Assembly (NCBI RefSeq): GCF_013466425.1
Contig: NZ_CP059165.1
Span: 1,488,001-1,552,000 of the forward strand
DNA length: 64,000 nucleotides
Direction of reading: 5' to 3'
Origin: Mycobacterium vicinigordonae
GTDB taxonomy: Bacteria > Actinomycetota > Actinomycetes > Mycobacteriales > Mycobacteriaceae
This document shows positions 34,453-43,957 of the stretch, one piece after another (position 1 is the first letter of the stretch; the number at the start of each line of letters is the position of its first letter). The translations under genes and the position numbers were made by a program. The notes under the pieces are model-generated. The model was not told the DNA's origin. It worked only from the letters and a program-made list of their open reading frames with translations, and searched no databases.

Positions 34453-37400
34453 ATGCCCGGTATGTCATACGCGTGGGGTGCCGAGGCGCGGGAGGTACTG
34501 CAGCCCGGGTTGCGCGGGGTGGTGCGGGTGCTAGGCGGCCCGGGCACCGGCAAGAGCACGCTGCTGGCCGCGGCCGCGGCGGCTCAGATCGCTGCCGGGG
34601 TAGATCCCGAATCGGTTCTGCTGCTTACTGGTTCGGGCCGGATCGGAATGCGGGAGCGCAGCGCTCTGACGATGGCGTTACTGGGCCGGGGCCGGGTTGC
34701 GGCTGTACGCGAGCCGTTGGTCCGCACGGTGCACAGCTACGCCTACGCCGTGCTGCGGCGGGCCGCTGAGCGCGCGGGGGACCCGCCGCCGCGGCTGCTC
34801 ACCGGCGCGGAGCAGGACGCCATCGTGCGGGAACTGCTGGCCGGTGACCTCGAAGACGGCAGCGGGTGGCCCGACCACATGCTGCCGGCGCTGACCACGG
34901 CCGGGTTCGCCAACGAGCTGCGAAACCTGCTGGCGCGCTGCGCCGAACGTGGTGTAGATCCGCTGGACCTAGAGCGGCTTGGCCGTCGCTGCGGGCGTCC
35001 AGAATGGGTCGCGGCTGGTCGCTTTGCCCGACAGTACGAGCAGGTGATGCTGCTGCGCGCGGCGGTTGGCACGGCGGCACCTCAGGCGACGGCACCGGCG
35101 CTGGCCGCCGCCGAGCTCGTCGGCGCGGCGCTGGAGGCATTTGCGATCGATCCGGAGCTGTTGGCCGCCGAGCGCGCCCGGGTCCGGGTGTTGCTGGTGG
35201 ACGATGCACAGCAGCTCGATCCGCAAGCGGCGCAACTGGTCCGGGTGTTGGCGGCCGGTCCCGACACTACGCTGATCGCCGGCGACCCGAACCAGGCGGT
35301 GTTCGGGTTTCGGGGCGGCGAGCCAGCCGGGCTGCTCGGCCAGGACGGCCCGTCGGTGACCCTGACGGTCTCGCATCGCTGCGCTCCTGCGGTGGCGCGC
35401 GTCATCAGTGACATCGCCACCGCGCTGCCCGGCAGCAGTGCAGGTCGGCGAATCGAAGGCAGTGGCGATGAACCGGGTTCGGTGTCGGCGCGGTTGGCGG
35501 CCACGGCGCATGCGGAGGCCGCACTGGTCGCGGACACGCTGCGGCGCGCGCACCTCGTCGACGGTGTTCCGTGGTCGCAGATGGCGGTGATCGTCAGGTC
35601 CGTCCCACGGGCCGGCGCGCGGTTGCCGCGGGCGCTGGCCGCCGCGGGAATTCCGGTGGCGACGCCGGCGAACGGCGCATCGCTGTCCGAGGAGCCCGCC
35701 GTTGATGCGCTGCTCACCGTCTTGGCCGCGACGGCCGAGGGGCTCGACGAGGATCGGGCGCTGACGCTGCTCACCGGCGCAATCGGCCGCGTCGACCCGG
35801 TATCGTTACGGCAGTTGCGCAGGTCGCTGCGCCGCGCTGAGGCCGAGCTGGTTCCGACGCTGCTCGGCGACGGGCCGTTGTCCGGGCCACAATCCGGCGC
35901 GCTGCGACGGGTGCGGGCGGTGCTGGCCGCCGCCGGGCGGTGCGATCGTGATGGTCAGGATCCGCGCTACACACTGTGGGAGGCCTGGCATCGGTCCGGT
36001 CTGCAGCGCCGCTGGCTGGCCGCCATCGAGCGCGGCGGCACGGCCGGGGCACAGGCCACGCGAAATCTCGAATTGGTGACCGCGCTGTTCGACACCGCCG
36101 ACGACTATGTGTCACGCACTTCTGGAGCGTCACTGCGCGGACTCGTCGACCATGTAGTGGCCCTGCGGCTACCCGCGTCCACCCGTGCACCCGCCACTGA
36201 GGGCGAGCACGTCGAGGTGCTCAGCGCACACGCTGCGCTGGGCCGCGAATGGGATCTGGTGGTGATTGCCGGATTGCAGGATGGGTTGTGGCCCAACACC
36301 GTTCCGCGCGGTGGCATCCTGGGCACCCAACGGCTGCTCGACGAAGCCGACGGGATCACCCAGCAGGCGTCGGCCCGTGCACCACTATTGGCCGAGGAGC
36401 GACGGCTGCTGGTCGCCGCCATGGGCCGGGCCCGCCGCCGGTTGTGGGTGACAGCGGTCGACGGGGACGCCGGCGGGGGTCAGGACGCCGCGCTGCCGTC
36501 GCCGTTCTTTTACGAGCTTGCGGGTGAGACTGAATCTATTGTGACGCAGCCTATTTCAATGCCTCGAGTATTGTCGACCGCGGCGGTGGTGGGTCGGCTG
36601 CGGGCTGTGGTGTGCGCCCCCGAGGGGATGGTCGATGAGGCCGTCCGTGCCTGTGCAGCAACCCAATTGGCCCGTCTGGCCCAAGCCGGTGTGCCGGGTG
36701 CGGATCCGGCGCGATGGCACGGGCTGATCCCCCTCAGCACCGATGCGCCGCTGTGCGGTGCTGGCGACGTCGTCACGTTGACGCCCTCGACCCTGCAGAC
36801 GCTGTCCGACTGCCCGCTGCGCTGGCTGGCCGAACGGCACGGCGGCAGCAACCCGCGAGAGCTGCGGTCGACAGTCGGCTCGGTGCTGCACGCGCTGATC
36901 GCCGAGCCGGGCCGCACCGAAGCGCAATTGCTCGCCGAACTCGACCGGGTGTGGACTCACCTGCCGTTCGACGCCGGTTGGCATTCGGCTAACGAGCTCG
37001 CGCGCCATCGCGCCATGATTGAGGCGTTCGTCGAGTGGCGGGCGCAGACGCGCGGCGAGTTCGCCGAGGTCGGTGTCGAGGTCGACGTCGACGGCGTGCT
37101 CGACACTCCGCGCAGCGACGGGGGACAGATTCGGTTGCGTGGCCGCATCGACCGGCTTGAGCGCGACGCCGCCGGCCGGCTGGTGATCGTCGACGTCAAG
37201 ACCGGCAAGACGCCGGTCAGCAAGGACGACGCCCAGCAGCACGCACAGCTGGCGATGTACCAGCTGGCCATCGCCGAAGGCCTGCTGCCCGAAGGCGACG
37301 AGCCCGGCGGCGCCCGTCTGGTCTACCCCGGCAAGACCGGTGCGGCCGGGGCCTCCCAACGTGAGCAGGACCCGCTGACCGCGCAGGCCCGCGACCGTTG

Positions 37401-37530
37401 GACCACCCTGGTACGCCAGGCCGCCGACGCGACGGCGGGCCCGCAATTCGTCGCCCGGCGCAACGACGGGTGCTCACACTGCCCGATCCGGCCGTTTTGC
37501 CCGGCCCATGCCGACGGGCCGGCGCAGTGA
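34453..37530 (+). CDS. adnA: helicase-nuclease AdnA
   Basis: A 1025-residue UvrD-like motor fused to a C-terminal RecB-type nuclease. Walker A is GGPGTGKST near residue 29; the Walker B region reads LLVDDAQQLD instead of the usual DEYQD, the weak-motor signature of AdnA. The nuclease block is RLVIVDVKTGK near residue 920. Four cysteines (DCPLRW and CSHCPIRPFCP) likely hold an iron-sulfur cluster. It forms a heterodimer with AdnB for double-strand break resection. ATG 34453. An open frame extends upstream to 34012 but contains only the MFS remnant. Its stop overlaps the adnB GTG. Confidence 0.93.
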   Translation: MPGMSYAWGAEAREVLQPGLRGVVRVLGGPGTGKSTLLAAAAAAQIAAGVDPESVLLLTGSGRIGMRERSALTMALLGRGRVAAVREPLVRTVHSYAYAVLRRAAERAGDPPPRLLTGAEQDAIVRELLAGDLEDGSGWPDHMLPALTTAGFANELRNLLARCAERGVDPLDLERLGRRCGRPEWVAAGRFARQYEQVMLLRAAVGTAAPQATAPALAAAELVGAALEAFAIDPELLAAERARVRVLLVDDAQQLDPQAAQLVRVLAAGPDTTLIAGDPNQAVFGFRGGEPAGLLGQDGPSVTLTVSHRCAPAVARVISDIATALPGSSAGRRIEGSGDEPGSVSARLAATAHAEAALVADTLRRAHLVDGVPWSQMAVIVRSVPRAGARLPRALAAAGIPVATPANGASLSEEPAVDALLTVLAATAEGLDEDRALTLLTGAIGRVDPVSLRQLRRSLRRAEAELVPTLLGDGPLSGPQSGALRRVRAVLAAAGRCDRDGQDPRYTLWEAWHRSGLQRRWLAAIERGGTAGAQATRNLELVTALFDTADDYVSRTSGASLRGLVDHVVALRLPASTRAPATEGEHVEVLSAHAALGREWDLVVIAGLQDGLWPNTVPRGGILGTQRLLDEADGITQQASARAPLLAEERRLLVAAMGRARRRLWVTAVDGDAGGGQDAALPSPFFYELAGETESIVTQPISMPRVLSTAAVVGRLRAVVCAPEGMVDEAVRACAATQLARLAQAGVPGADPARWHGLIPLSTDAPLCGAGDVVTLTPSTLQTLSDCPLRWLAERHGGSNPRELRSTVGSVLHALIAEPGRTEAQLLAELDRVWTHLPFDAGWHSANELARHRAMIEAFVEWRAQTRGEFAEVGVEVDVDGVLDTPRSDGGQIRLRGRIDRLERDAAGRLVIVDVKTGKTPVSKDDAQQHAQLAMYQLAIAEGLLPEGDEPGGARLVYPGKTGAAGASQREQDPLTAQARDRWTTLVRQAADATAGPQFVARRNDGCSHCPIRPFCPAHADGPAQ

Positions 37531-40500
37531 GCCCCCGCTACACCCCCGCCGAATTGGCCGACGCCCTGGGCATTTTCCCGCCCACCGACGAGCAGTCCGC
37601 GGTGATTGCGGCGCCGCCGGGTCCCCTCGTCGTGATCGCCGGCGCCGGGGCCGGCAAAACCGAGACCATGGCGGCTCGCGTGGTGTGGCTGATCGCCAAC
37701 GGCTACGCAACCGCCGACCAGGTCCTCGGATTGACCTTCACCCGCAAGGCCGCCGGGCAGCTGCTGCGGCGTGTCCGGGCCCGCGTGGCCCGGTTGGCCG
37801 CGCTGGCCATCGAGGGCGTCGAGGCCGCGGGCACACCGGCCGTCAGCACCTACCACGCGTTTGCCGGGTCGCTGCTGCGCGACTACGGCCTACTGCTGCC
37901 GATGGAACCCGACACCAGACTGCTCACCGAGACAGAGCTGTGGCAGCTGACATTCGATGTCGTCACCGGCTACCGCGGCGAACTGCGGACCACAAAGACG
38001 CCGGCCGCCGTCACCTCCACACTGTTGCGGTTGTGGGGCCAGCTCGCCGAACACCTCGTCGACACCGGACAGCTGCGGGACACCCATGTCGAACTGGAAC
38101 GACTGGTTCACACCCTGCCGGCGGGACCGCGCCAGCGGGACACCGGCCCCAACCAGGCGCTGCTGCGGATGCTCAGCAGTCAAACCGTGCGCGCCGAACT
38201 GGTGCCGCTGCTCGACGCCCTGCAAGAGCGTCTGCACGCCGCCAAGGTGATGGACTTCGGCATGCAGATGGCCTCGGCGGCGCGGCTGGCGGCAGAGTTC
38301 CCGCAGGTCGGCCGCGAGCTGCGGACCCGCTACCGGGTGGTGCTGCTCGACGAGTACCAGGACACCGGGCATTCCCAACGAGTGGCGCTGTCCGCACTGT
38401 TCGGCGGCGGCGCCGACGACGGGTTGGCGCTGACCGCGGTCGGCGACCCAACCCAGTCCATTTACGGTTGGCGCGGCGCATCGGCGACCAACCTGCCGCG
38501 GTTCACCACCGACTTCCCGCTGTCTGATGGCTCCCCAGCGCCGACCCTGGAATTGCGCACTAGCTGGCGCAACCCGCCGACCACGCTGCATTTGGCCAAC
38601 GCTATCTCGGCCGAGGCCCGGCGGCGCTCGGTGGCGGTCCGGCCGCTGCGCGCCCGCTCGGACGCCACGGCCGGGGTGGTGCGGTGCGCGTTGCTCTCCG
38701 ACGTTCGGGCCGAACGCGGCTGGATCGCCGACCACATCGAACAACGGTATCGGCTGGCTCGCGACAATGGCGTCGCCCCGCCCACCACCGCGGTGTTGGT
38801 GCGCCGCAACGCCGACGCAGCACCGATCGCGGATGTGCTGCGGGCCCGCGGAATCCCGGTCGAAGTGGTCGGCCTGGCCGGCCTGCTGTCCATCCCCGAG
38901 GTCGCTGACCTGGTGGCCATGCTGCGGGTGGTCGCCGACCCCACGGCCGGGTCGGCGGCCATGCGGATACTGTCCGGTCCGCGCTGGCGGCTCGGTGGCG
39001 CCGACCTCGCCGCGCTGTGGCGACGTGCGCGGGAATTGGCCGGGGGTGCAACGGAATCTGCCTCGGCCGAGTCGATCGCACGACGGGCGGGATCTGATGC
39101 CGACACCGCCTGCCTGGCCGAAGCCATCTGCGACCCCGGCCCGCCGGCCGCCTACTCGTCAACGGGACACCAGCGCATCAGCACGCTCGCCACCGAGCTG
39201 ACCGCGCTGCGCGGCCACCTCGGCTACCCGCTGCCCGACCTGGTCGCCGAGGTGCGCCGGACGCTGGGCTTGGATTGCGAGGTCCGGGCGACCGCGGTCG
39301 CCGAGTGGTCGGGCACCGAACATCTGGACGCCTTCGCCGACGAGGTGGTCGGCTACGCCGAGCGAGCCAGCCTGTCCGGGACGTCCACGAAAGCCTCGGT
39401 AGCCGGCCTGCTGGCCTACCTGGACGCGGCCGCTCAGGTGGAGAACGGGTTGGCCTATGCACAACCGGCCGTCGCCAAGGACCGAGTCCAGGTTCTCACC
39501 GTGCACGCCGCCAAGGGATTGGAATGGCAGGTGGTGGCGGTGGCCCACCTGTCGGGTGGCATCTTCCCGTCGACCGCGTCGCGCAGCAGCTGGCTCACCG
39601 ACCCCGGCGATTTACCACCGCTGCTGCGGGGCGACCGCGCCGGCGTCGGTGGGCTCGGTATCCCGGTGCTGGACACCTCGGCGGTGACGAACCGAAAACA
39701 GCTGTCGGACAAGATCTCCGAACATCGTGCTCAGCTGGACCGGCGACGTGTCGACGAGGAACGCCGGCTGCTGTATGTCGGTGTCACCCGCGCCGAAGAC
39801 ACCCTGCTGGTGTCCGGTCATCATTGGGGATCCGCGGGCATCAAGCCGCGCGGTCCCTCGGAGTTTCTCTGCGAGATCAAGGAAGTCATCGAACGCTCGG
39901 AACAAGCCGGCGAAAGCTGCGGAATCATCGAGCACTGGGCGCCGGAGCCGGTTGACGGCGAGCGAAACCCGTTGCAGAACAACATTATCGAAGCTGTATG
40001 GCCCGCCGAACCGCTGGGTCTGAGGCGTACTGACGTCGAGCGGGGGGCCTTGTTGGTGTCGCAGGCGATGGCCGCCATGACCGAGAGTGATACCGCCGCC
40101 GAGTCCGGCTCCGCGGCCCACGGTGTCGCCGACCCAGAAGGGTGGATTGCCGACGTCGATGCGCTGCTGGCCGAACGCGCCCGCGCAGCCGCGGTGCCGC
40201 AGCGGGCGCTTCCAAGCCAGTTGTCGGTCAGCGGTCTGGTCGAGTTGGCCCGCGATCCCGATAATGCCGTGCAACGGCTGATTCATCGGCTGCCCACCCG
40301 CCCTGATCCACATGCCCTGCTGGGCAATGCATTTCACTCCTGGGTTCAGAAATTCTACGGTGCGGAGCTGCTGTTTGACCTGGGCGATCTGCCCGGCTCC
40401 GCCGATTCGGACGTGAGTGATCCCGCGGAGCTGACCGCATTGCAGGCGGCATTCACCGAATCAGCGTGGGCGGCCCGTACCCCGATCGCGGTCGAGGTTC

Positions 40501-40817
40501 CCTTCGAGATGCCGATCAACGACACCGTGGTCCGGGGGCGTATCGACGCGGTGTTCGCCGACGACGACGGCGGTACGACTGTGGTGGATTGGAAGACCGG
40601 TGAGCCGCCCCGCGGACCCGAAGCCATGCGGCAGGCTGCGGTGCAGTTGGCCGTCTATCGGCTGGCCTGGGCAGCGCTGCATGGCTGCCCGGAGTCTTCG
40701 GTGCGCACCGCCTTTCACTACGTGCGGAGCGGGACGACCGTAGCCCCAACAGAGCTACCCGACGCCGACGAGCTGGCCGTCCTGCTTGCCGACGCCAACC
40801 GCGCTCCGGGAGGCTGA
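37527..40817 (+). CDS. adnB: helicase-nuclease AdnB
   Basis: A 1096-residue UvrD-family motor plus RecB-type nuclease. Walker A is AGAGAGKTE near residue 43; Walker B is the complete LLDEYQDTGHS; QSIYGWRGA and VHAAKGLEW follow. The nuclease active site is TTVVDWKTGEPP near residue 1015. In mycobacteria AdnB is the main translocation engine of the AdnAB resection complex. GTG 37527 overlaps the adnA stop codon by 4 bases. Length agrees with characterised AdnB. Confidence 0.94.
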   Translation: MSPRYTPAELADALGIFPPTDEQSAVIAAPPGPLVVIAGAGAGKTETMAARVVWLIANGYATADQVLGLTFTRKAAGQLLRRVRARVARLAALAIEGVEAAGTPAVSTYHAFAGSLLRDYGLLLPMEPDTRLLTETELWQLTFDVVTGYRGELRTTKTPAAVTSTLLRLWGQLAEHLVDTGQLRDTHVELERLVHTLPAGPRQRDTGPNQALLRMLSSQTVRAELVPLLDALQERLHAAKVMDFGMQMASAARLAAEFPQVGRELRTRYRVVLLDEYQDTGHSQRVALSALFGGGADDGLALTAVGDPTQSIYGWRGASATNLPRFTTDFPLSDGSPAPTLELRTSWRNPPTTLHLANAISAEARRRSVAVRPLRARSDATAGVVRCALLSDVRAERGWIADHIEQRYRLARDNGVAPPTTAVLVRRNADAAPIADVLRARGIPVEVVGLAGLLSIPEVADLVAMLRVVADPTAGSAAMRILSGPRWRLGGADLAALWRRARELAGGATESASAESIARRAGSDADTACLAEAICDPGPPAAYSSTGHQRISTLATELTALRGHLGYPLPDLVAEVRRTLGLDCEVRATAVAEWSGTEHLDAFADEVVGYAERASLSGTSTKASVAGLLAYLDAAAQVENGLAYAQPAVAKDRVQVLTVHAAKGLEWQVVAVAHLSGGIFPSTASRSSWLTDPGDLPPLLRGDRAGVGGLGIPVLDTSAVTNRKQLSDKISEHRAQLDRRRVDEERRLLYVGVTRAEDTLLVSGHHWGSAGIKPRGPSEFLCEIKEVIERSEQAGESCGIIEHWAPEPVDGERNPLQNNIIEAVWPAEPLGLRRTDVERGALLVSQAMAAMTESDTAAESGSAAHGVADPEGWIADVDALLAERARAAAVPQRALPSQLSVSGLVELARDPDNAVQRLIHRLPTRPDPHALLGNAFHSWVQKFYGAELLFDLGDLPGSADSDVSDPAELTALQAAFTESAWAARTPIAVEVPFEMPINDTVVRGRIDAVFADDDGGTTVVDWKTGEPPRGPEAMRQAAVQLAVYRLAWAALHGCPESSVRTAFHYVRSGTTVAPTELPDADELAVLLADANRAPGG

Positions 40818-40873
40818 TCGTGGTTACATGATTGGCGTGCGAGTGACCAGCGTCGGGATCAAGACGGCTTGCC

Positions 40874-41944
40874 GTGGCGCAAGGTAGTTGGCGGCGACTG
40901 CGGCGTCTCGACGAGAGGCTGACCGTCCAACCGAGTTACGCCCTGGTCGGCGTGCTGCGTATCCCGCAGGGCCAGGCCAGCCCCGCCCGGATCGTCTCCC
41001 GCCGGGTGCTCATCGCGTTGGCGGCGTTATTCCTCGGTGCCATCACCGTCTACCTCGATCGCGACGGGTACCACGACACGCAGGGCGACCGGCTGTCCTT
41101 CCTGGACTGCCTCTACTACTCGGCGGTGACGTTGTCGACGACCGGGTACGGCGACATCACGCCGATCTCGGAATTTGCCCGCGCGGCGAACGTCCTGATC
41201 ATTACTCCGCTTCGCATCGCGTTCCTGATCCTGCTGGTCGGAACGACGCTTGAGGTCGTCACGGAAACGTCTCGGCAGGCACTGAAAATCCAGCGTTGGA
41301 GGAGCAGGGTGCGCAACCACACCATCGTCATCGGGTACGGGACCAAGGGTAAAACGGCGATCGCCGCGATGCTGGGGGACGAGACGGCTCCCGGCGAGAT
41401 CGTGGTCGTCGACACCGATCGGGCCGTGCTGGACCGCGCCGCGTCGGCGGGTCTGGTCACCGTGCACGGCGACGCCACCAAATCCGACGTGCTGCGGTTG
41501 GCCGGCGCGCAGCACGCGGCCTCGATCGTGGTGGCCACCAACCGTGACGACACCGCGGTGCTGGTGACGTTGACCGCGCGCGAGCTGTCGCCCAAGGCCA
41601 AGATCGTGGCGTCAATCCGGGAAGCTGAGAATCAGCATCTGCTGCAGCAATCCGGAGCCGACTCGGTAGTGGTCTCCTCCGAAACCGCCGGCCGCCTGCT
41701 GGGGCTGGCTACCACCACACCCAGCGTGGTGGCGATGATCGAGGATCTGCTGACCCCCGACGAAGGCCTGGCCATCGCCGAACGCGAGGTGGAACGGTCC
41801 GAGGTCGGCGGCTCGCCGCGGCACCTGCGAGACATCGTGCTCGGGGTGGTACGCGGCGGGCAGCTACTGCGCATCGACTCCCCCGAGGTGGACGCGATCG
41901 AGACCGACGACCGGCTGCTCTACATCCGCAACGCCGGGCACTAG
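40874..41944 (+). CDS. potassium channel with RCK/TrkA domain (Rv3200c-like)
   Basis: A 356-residue protein. Two membrane helices flank a pore loop with the selectivity filter TTGYGD near residue 92, followed by a Rossmann-type RCK domain (NHTIVIGYGTKGKTA) and a TrkA-C-like end. It is a two-TM, RCK-gated K+ channel of the MthK type. GTG 40874; 56 bases after adnB. NudC starts 2 bases after its stop, so the two are likely co-transcribed. Confidence 0.9.
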   Translation: MAQGSWRRLRRLDERLTVQPSYALVGVLRIPQGQASPARIVSRRVLIALAALFLGAITVYLDRDGYHDTQGDRLSFLDCLYYSAVTLSTTGYGDITPISEFARAANVLIITPLRIAFLILLVGTTLEVVTETSRQALKIQRWRSRVRNHTIVIGYGTKGKTAIAAMLGDETAPGEIVVVDTDRAVLDRAASAGLVTVHGDATKSDVLRLAGAQHAASIVVATNRDDTAVLVTLTARELSPKAKIVASIREAENQHLLQQSGADSVVVSSETAGRLLGLATTTPSVVAMIEDLLTPDEGLAIAEREVERSEVGGSPRHLRDIVLGVVRGGQLLRIDSPEVDAIETDDRLLYIRNAGH

Positions 41945-41946
41945 CT

Positions 41947-42876
41947 GTGGACTTCCAACTGCGCAATATCCCGCTGCTCTCGCGGGTCGGCGCCGACCGC
42001 GCCGATCAGCTGCGCACCGATGTCGAAGCGGCCGCGGCCGGATGGGCGCAGGCGGCGCTGCTGCGCGTCGACAACCGCAATCAGGTGCTGGCCGCCGACG
42101 GCCGGGTCATCCTCGGCCCGGCCGCCGCGCTGGGCGACAAACCGCCGCCCGAGGCGGTCTTCTTGGGCCGCCTCGAGGACGGTCGCCACGTTTGGGCGGT
42201 TCGTGGGGCCCTGGTGACGCCGGATGATGTGGCCGAACCCGACTCCGTTGAAGTGCTCGACCTGCGCCGACTCGGCCGCATCATCGACGACACCAGCAGC
42301 CAGTTGGTGTCCGTGGCGCTGGCATTGCTGAACTGGCATGACAGCGCCAGGTTCAGCCCGGTCGACGGGACGCCCACCAAGCCCGCCAGGGCCGGCTGGT
42401 CACGGGTCAACCCGCTTACCGGGCACGAGGAGTTCCCGCGCGTCGACCCCGCGGTGATTTGCCTGGTGCATGACGGTGGCGACCGTGTCGTGCTGGCCCG
42501 GCAGGCGGCGTGGCCGCAGCGGATGTTCTCGTTGCTGGCCGGTTTCGTAGAGGCCGGCGAGTCGTTCGAAGGCTGTGTGGCGCGCGAGATCCGCGAGGAG
42601 ATCGGGCTGACGGTGCGCGGCGTGCGCTACCTGGGCAGCCAGCCGTGGCCGTTCCCACGGTCGCTGATGGTCGGGTTCCACGCTGTCGGCGACCCTGACG
42701 AACCCTTCGCGTTCAACGACGGCGAGATCGCCGAGGCGGCCTGGTTCACCCGCGACGAAGTGCGCGCCGCCCTCGACGCCGGTGACTGGACAACCGGGTC
42801 GGACTCGAAACTACTTCTGCCCGGGTCGATTTCGATTGCTCGGGTGATCATCGAGTCCTGGGCCGCGCTCGACTGA
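41947..42876 (+). CDS. nudC: NAD(P)H pyrophosphatase / RNA decapping NUDIX hydrolase NudC
   Basis: A 309-residue NudC. The Nudix box is GFVEAGESFEGCVAREIREE-IG near residue 197, and the NudC-specific SQPWPFPRSLM follows. The zinc-ribbon cysteines found in E. coli NudC are absent from the linker region (ARFSPVDGTPTK). The M. tuberculosis protein, as I recall, looks the same, so this is a family trait. It cleaves NADH to NMNH and AMP. GTG 41947. Confidence 0.92.
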   Translation: MDFQLRNIPLLSRVGADRADQLRTDVEAAAAGWAQAALLRVDNRNQVLAADGRVILGPAAALGDKPPPEAVFLGRLEDGRHVWAVRGALVTPDDVAEPDSVEVLDLRRLGRIIDDTSSQLVSVALALLNWHDSARFSPVDGTPTKPARAGWSRVNPLTGHEEFPRVDPAVICLVHDGGDRVVLARQAAWPQRMFSLLAGFVEAGESFEGCVAREIREEIGLTVRGVRYLGSQPWPFPRSLMVGFHAVGDPDEPFAFNDGEIAEAAWFTRDEVRAALDAGDWTTGSDSKLLLPGSISIARVIIESWAALD

Positions 42877-42892
42877 CAACGCGGCGTCTCTG

Positions 42893-43531
42893 CTACTTGA
42901 TGCGATCGGTGATGTTGTCCAGGATCGTCGCGGCGATCCGGTCGGCCGGTTCGATGCCCAGCACACCGACGGACATCAGCACCGCGTTCTTGACGCGATA
43001 TTGGTGACTCCAGCCACTGTCGGTGATGCGCAGGGAGGTGGAATCGGGCCGGTCCACCTGGAAGGTGTATTTCGGATCGTGCAGGGCCACACAGGCGTTC
43101 AGCGACGACTCCAATTGGCCGAGGGCGCTGCGCGCCCCCGCGGCATCCGGGTAGATCGCGACCGCCTGACTGACCGAGTCGACCAGCGCGATCCCCCCGG
43201 GCAGCGTGTCGTCGGTCACGCCGCTGTAACCCGCGCTGCGAAATTCGGTCCAGCCGGAAGCAAAAGTTAGGTCGCTGGTCCCCGCCGCCCGGCAGGGGCC
43301 GGGCGCGTTCACGTCGCCAGCCGGTGGATGGCGAAGGTCCGCGTGCACATGTGGGGTCAGTTCCTCGTAGTTGGCGATGCGCCGCACATCCTCGACGCTG
43401 ACGATCAGTGCGTCGACCCGGCTGGCGGCGGGGGCCGGCGCGGCGTTGGTGTCGTGGTGCGAGCATCCACAGAGCGCAGCCAGTGCGCACCACACGGCGA
43501 AGACCGCTCGTCGGGCCAGCGCCGATGCCAT
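42893..43531 (-). CDS. lipoprotein with PknH-like extracellular sensor domain
   Basis: A 212-residue exported protein. The N-terminus is a signal peptide ending in the lipobox-like LAALCGCSHH, so Cys22 or Cys24 is the probable lipidated residue. The rest (RIANYEELTPH, FRSAGYSGV, ACVALHDPKYTFQVD, WSHQYRVKNAVLMSV) resembles the PknH_C sensor domain found in several mycobacterial lipoproteins. Two cysteines in the domain are positioned for a disulfide. ATG 43531. Function unknown. Confidence 0.78.
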   Translation of the reverse strand: MASALARRAVFAVWCALAALCGCSHHDTNAAPAPAASRVDALIVSVEDVRRIANYEELTPHVHADLRHPPAGDVNAPGPCRAAGTSDLTFASGWTEFRSAGYSGVTDDTLPGGIALVDSVSQAVAIYPDAAGARSALGQLESSLNACVALHDPKYTFQVDRPDSTSLRITDSGWSHQYRVKNAVLMSVGVLGIEPADRIAATILDNITDRIK

Positions 43532-43601
43532 GGCCCTTATCGTAGGGGCGATCAGACCCGGCAGTTCGCAGCACTTGCGGCGCCGTGTCGGCAGCTGTGA
43601 C

Positions 43602-43856
43602 TCAGCCCGCGACCTGCGCCAGCTTCGCCTTGACCTCGCCGGCACTCGGGTTGGTCAGCGTCGATCCGTCGGCGAACTTCACAGTGGGGACGACGTGGTT
43701 GCCGCCGTTGACCGACCCGACGAACTCCGCGGCCGCGGGGTCGCGCTCGATGTCGATCTCGTCGTAGGGAATTCCCTGTGCCTTCAGCGCTGTCTTCAGC
43801 CGAAAGCAATAGCCACACCATGTGGTCGAGTAAACGGTGAGCGCGGCGTTGGTCAT
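43602..43856 (-). CDS. mrx1: mycoredoxin-1
   Basis: An 84-residue glutaredoxin-fold protein with active site WCGYC and the TVPTVKF-type cis-Pro loop (HVVPTVKF). It matches Rv3198A mycoredoxin, which reduces mycothiol mixed disulfides. ATG 43856; divergent from uvrD2 across about 100 bp. Confidence 0.93.
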   Translation of the reverse strand: MTNAALTVYSTTWCGYCFRLKTALKAQGIPYDEIDIERDPAAAEFVGSVNGGNHVVPTVKFADGSTLTNPSAGEVKAKLAQVAG

Positions 43857-43957
43857 GACTGGTAAACGTATCCGCACCGCGGGCCATTCCGGCCGCGGGC
43901 CCCGCCGAAGGCCGCGACACGCCAGGTTTGTCGGCGGGCACTGACAAGATGGACGCC

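Noticed and set aside
41947..42876. Loss of zinc-binding cysteines in NudC as a novelty
   Set aside because: From memory the M. tuberculosis NudC also lacks them, so it is a family feature rather than a change in this strain.
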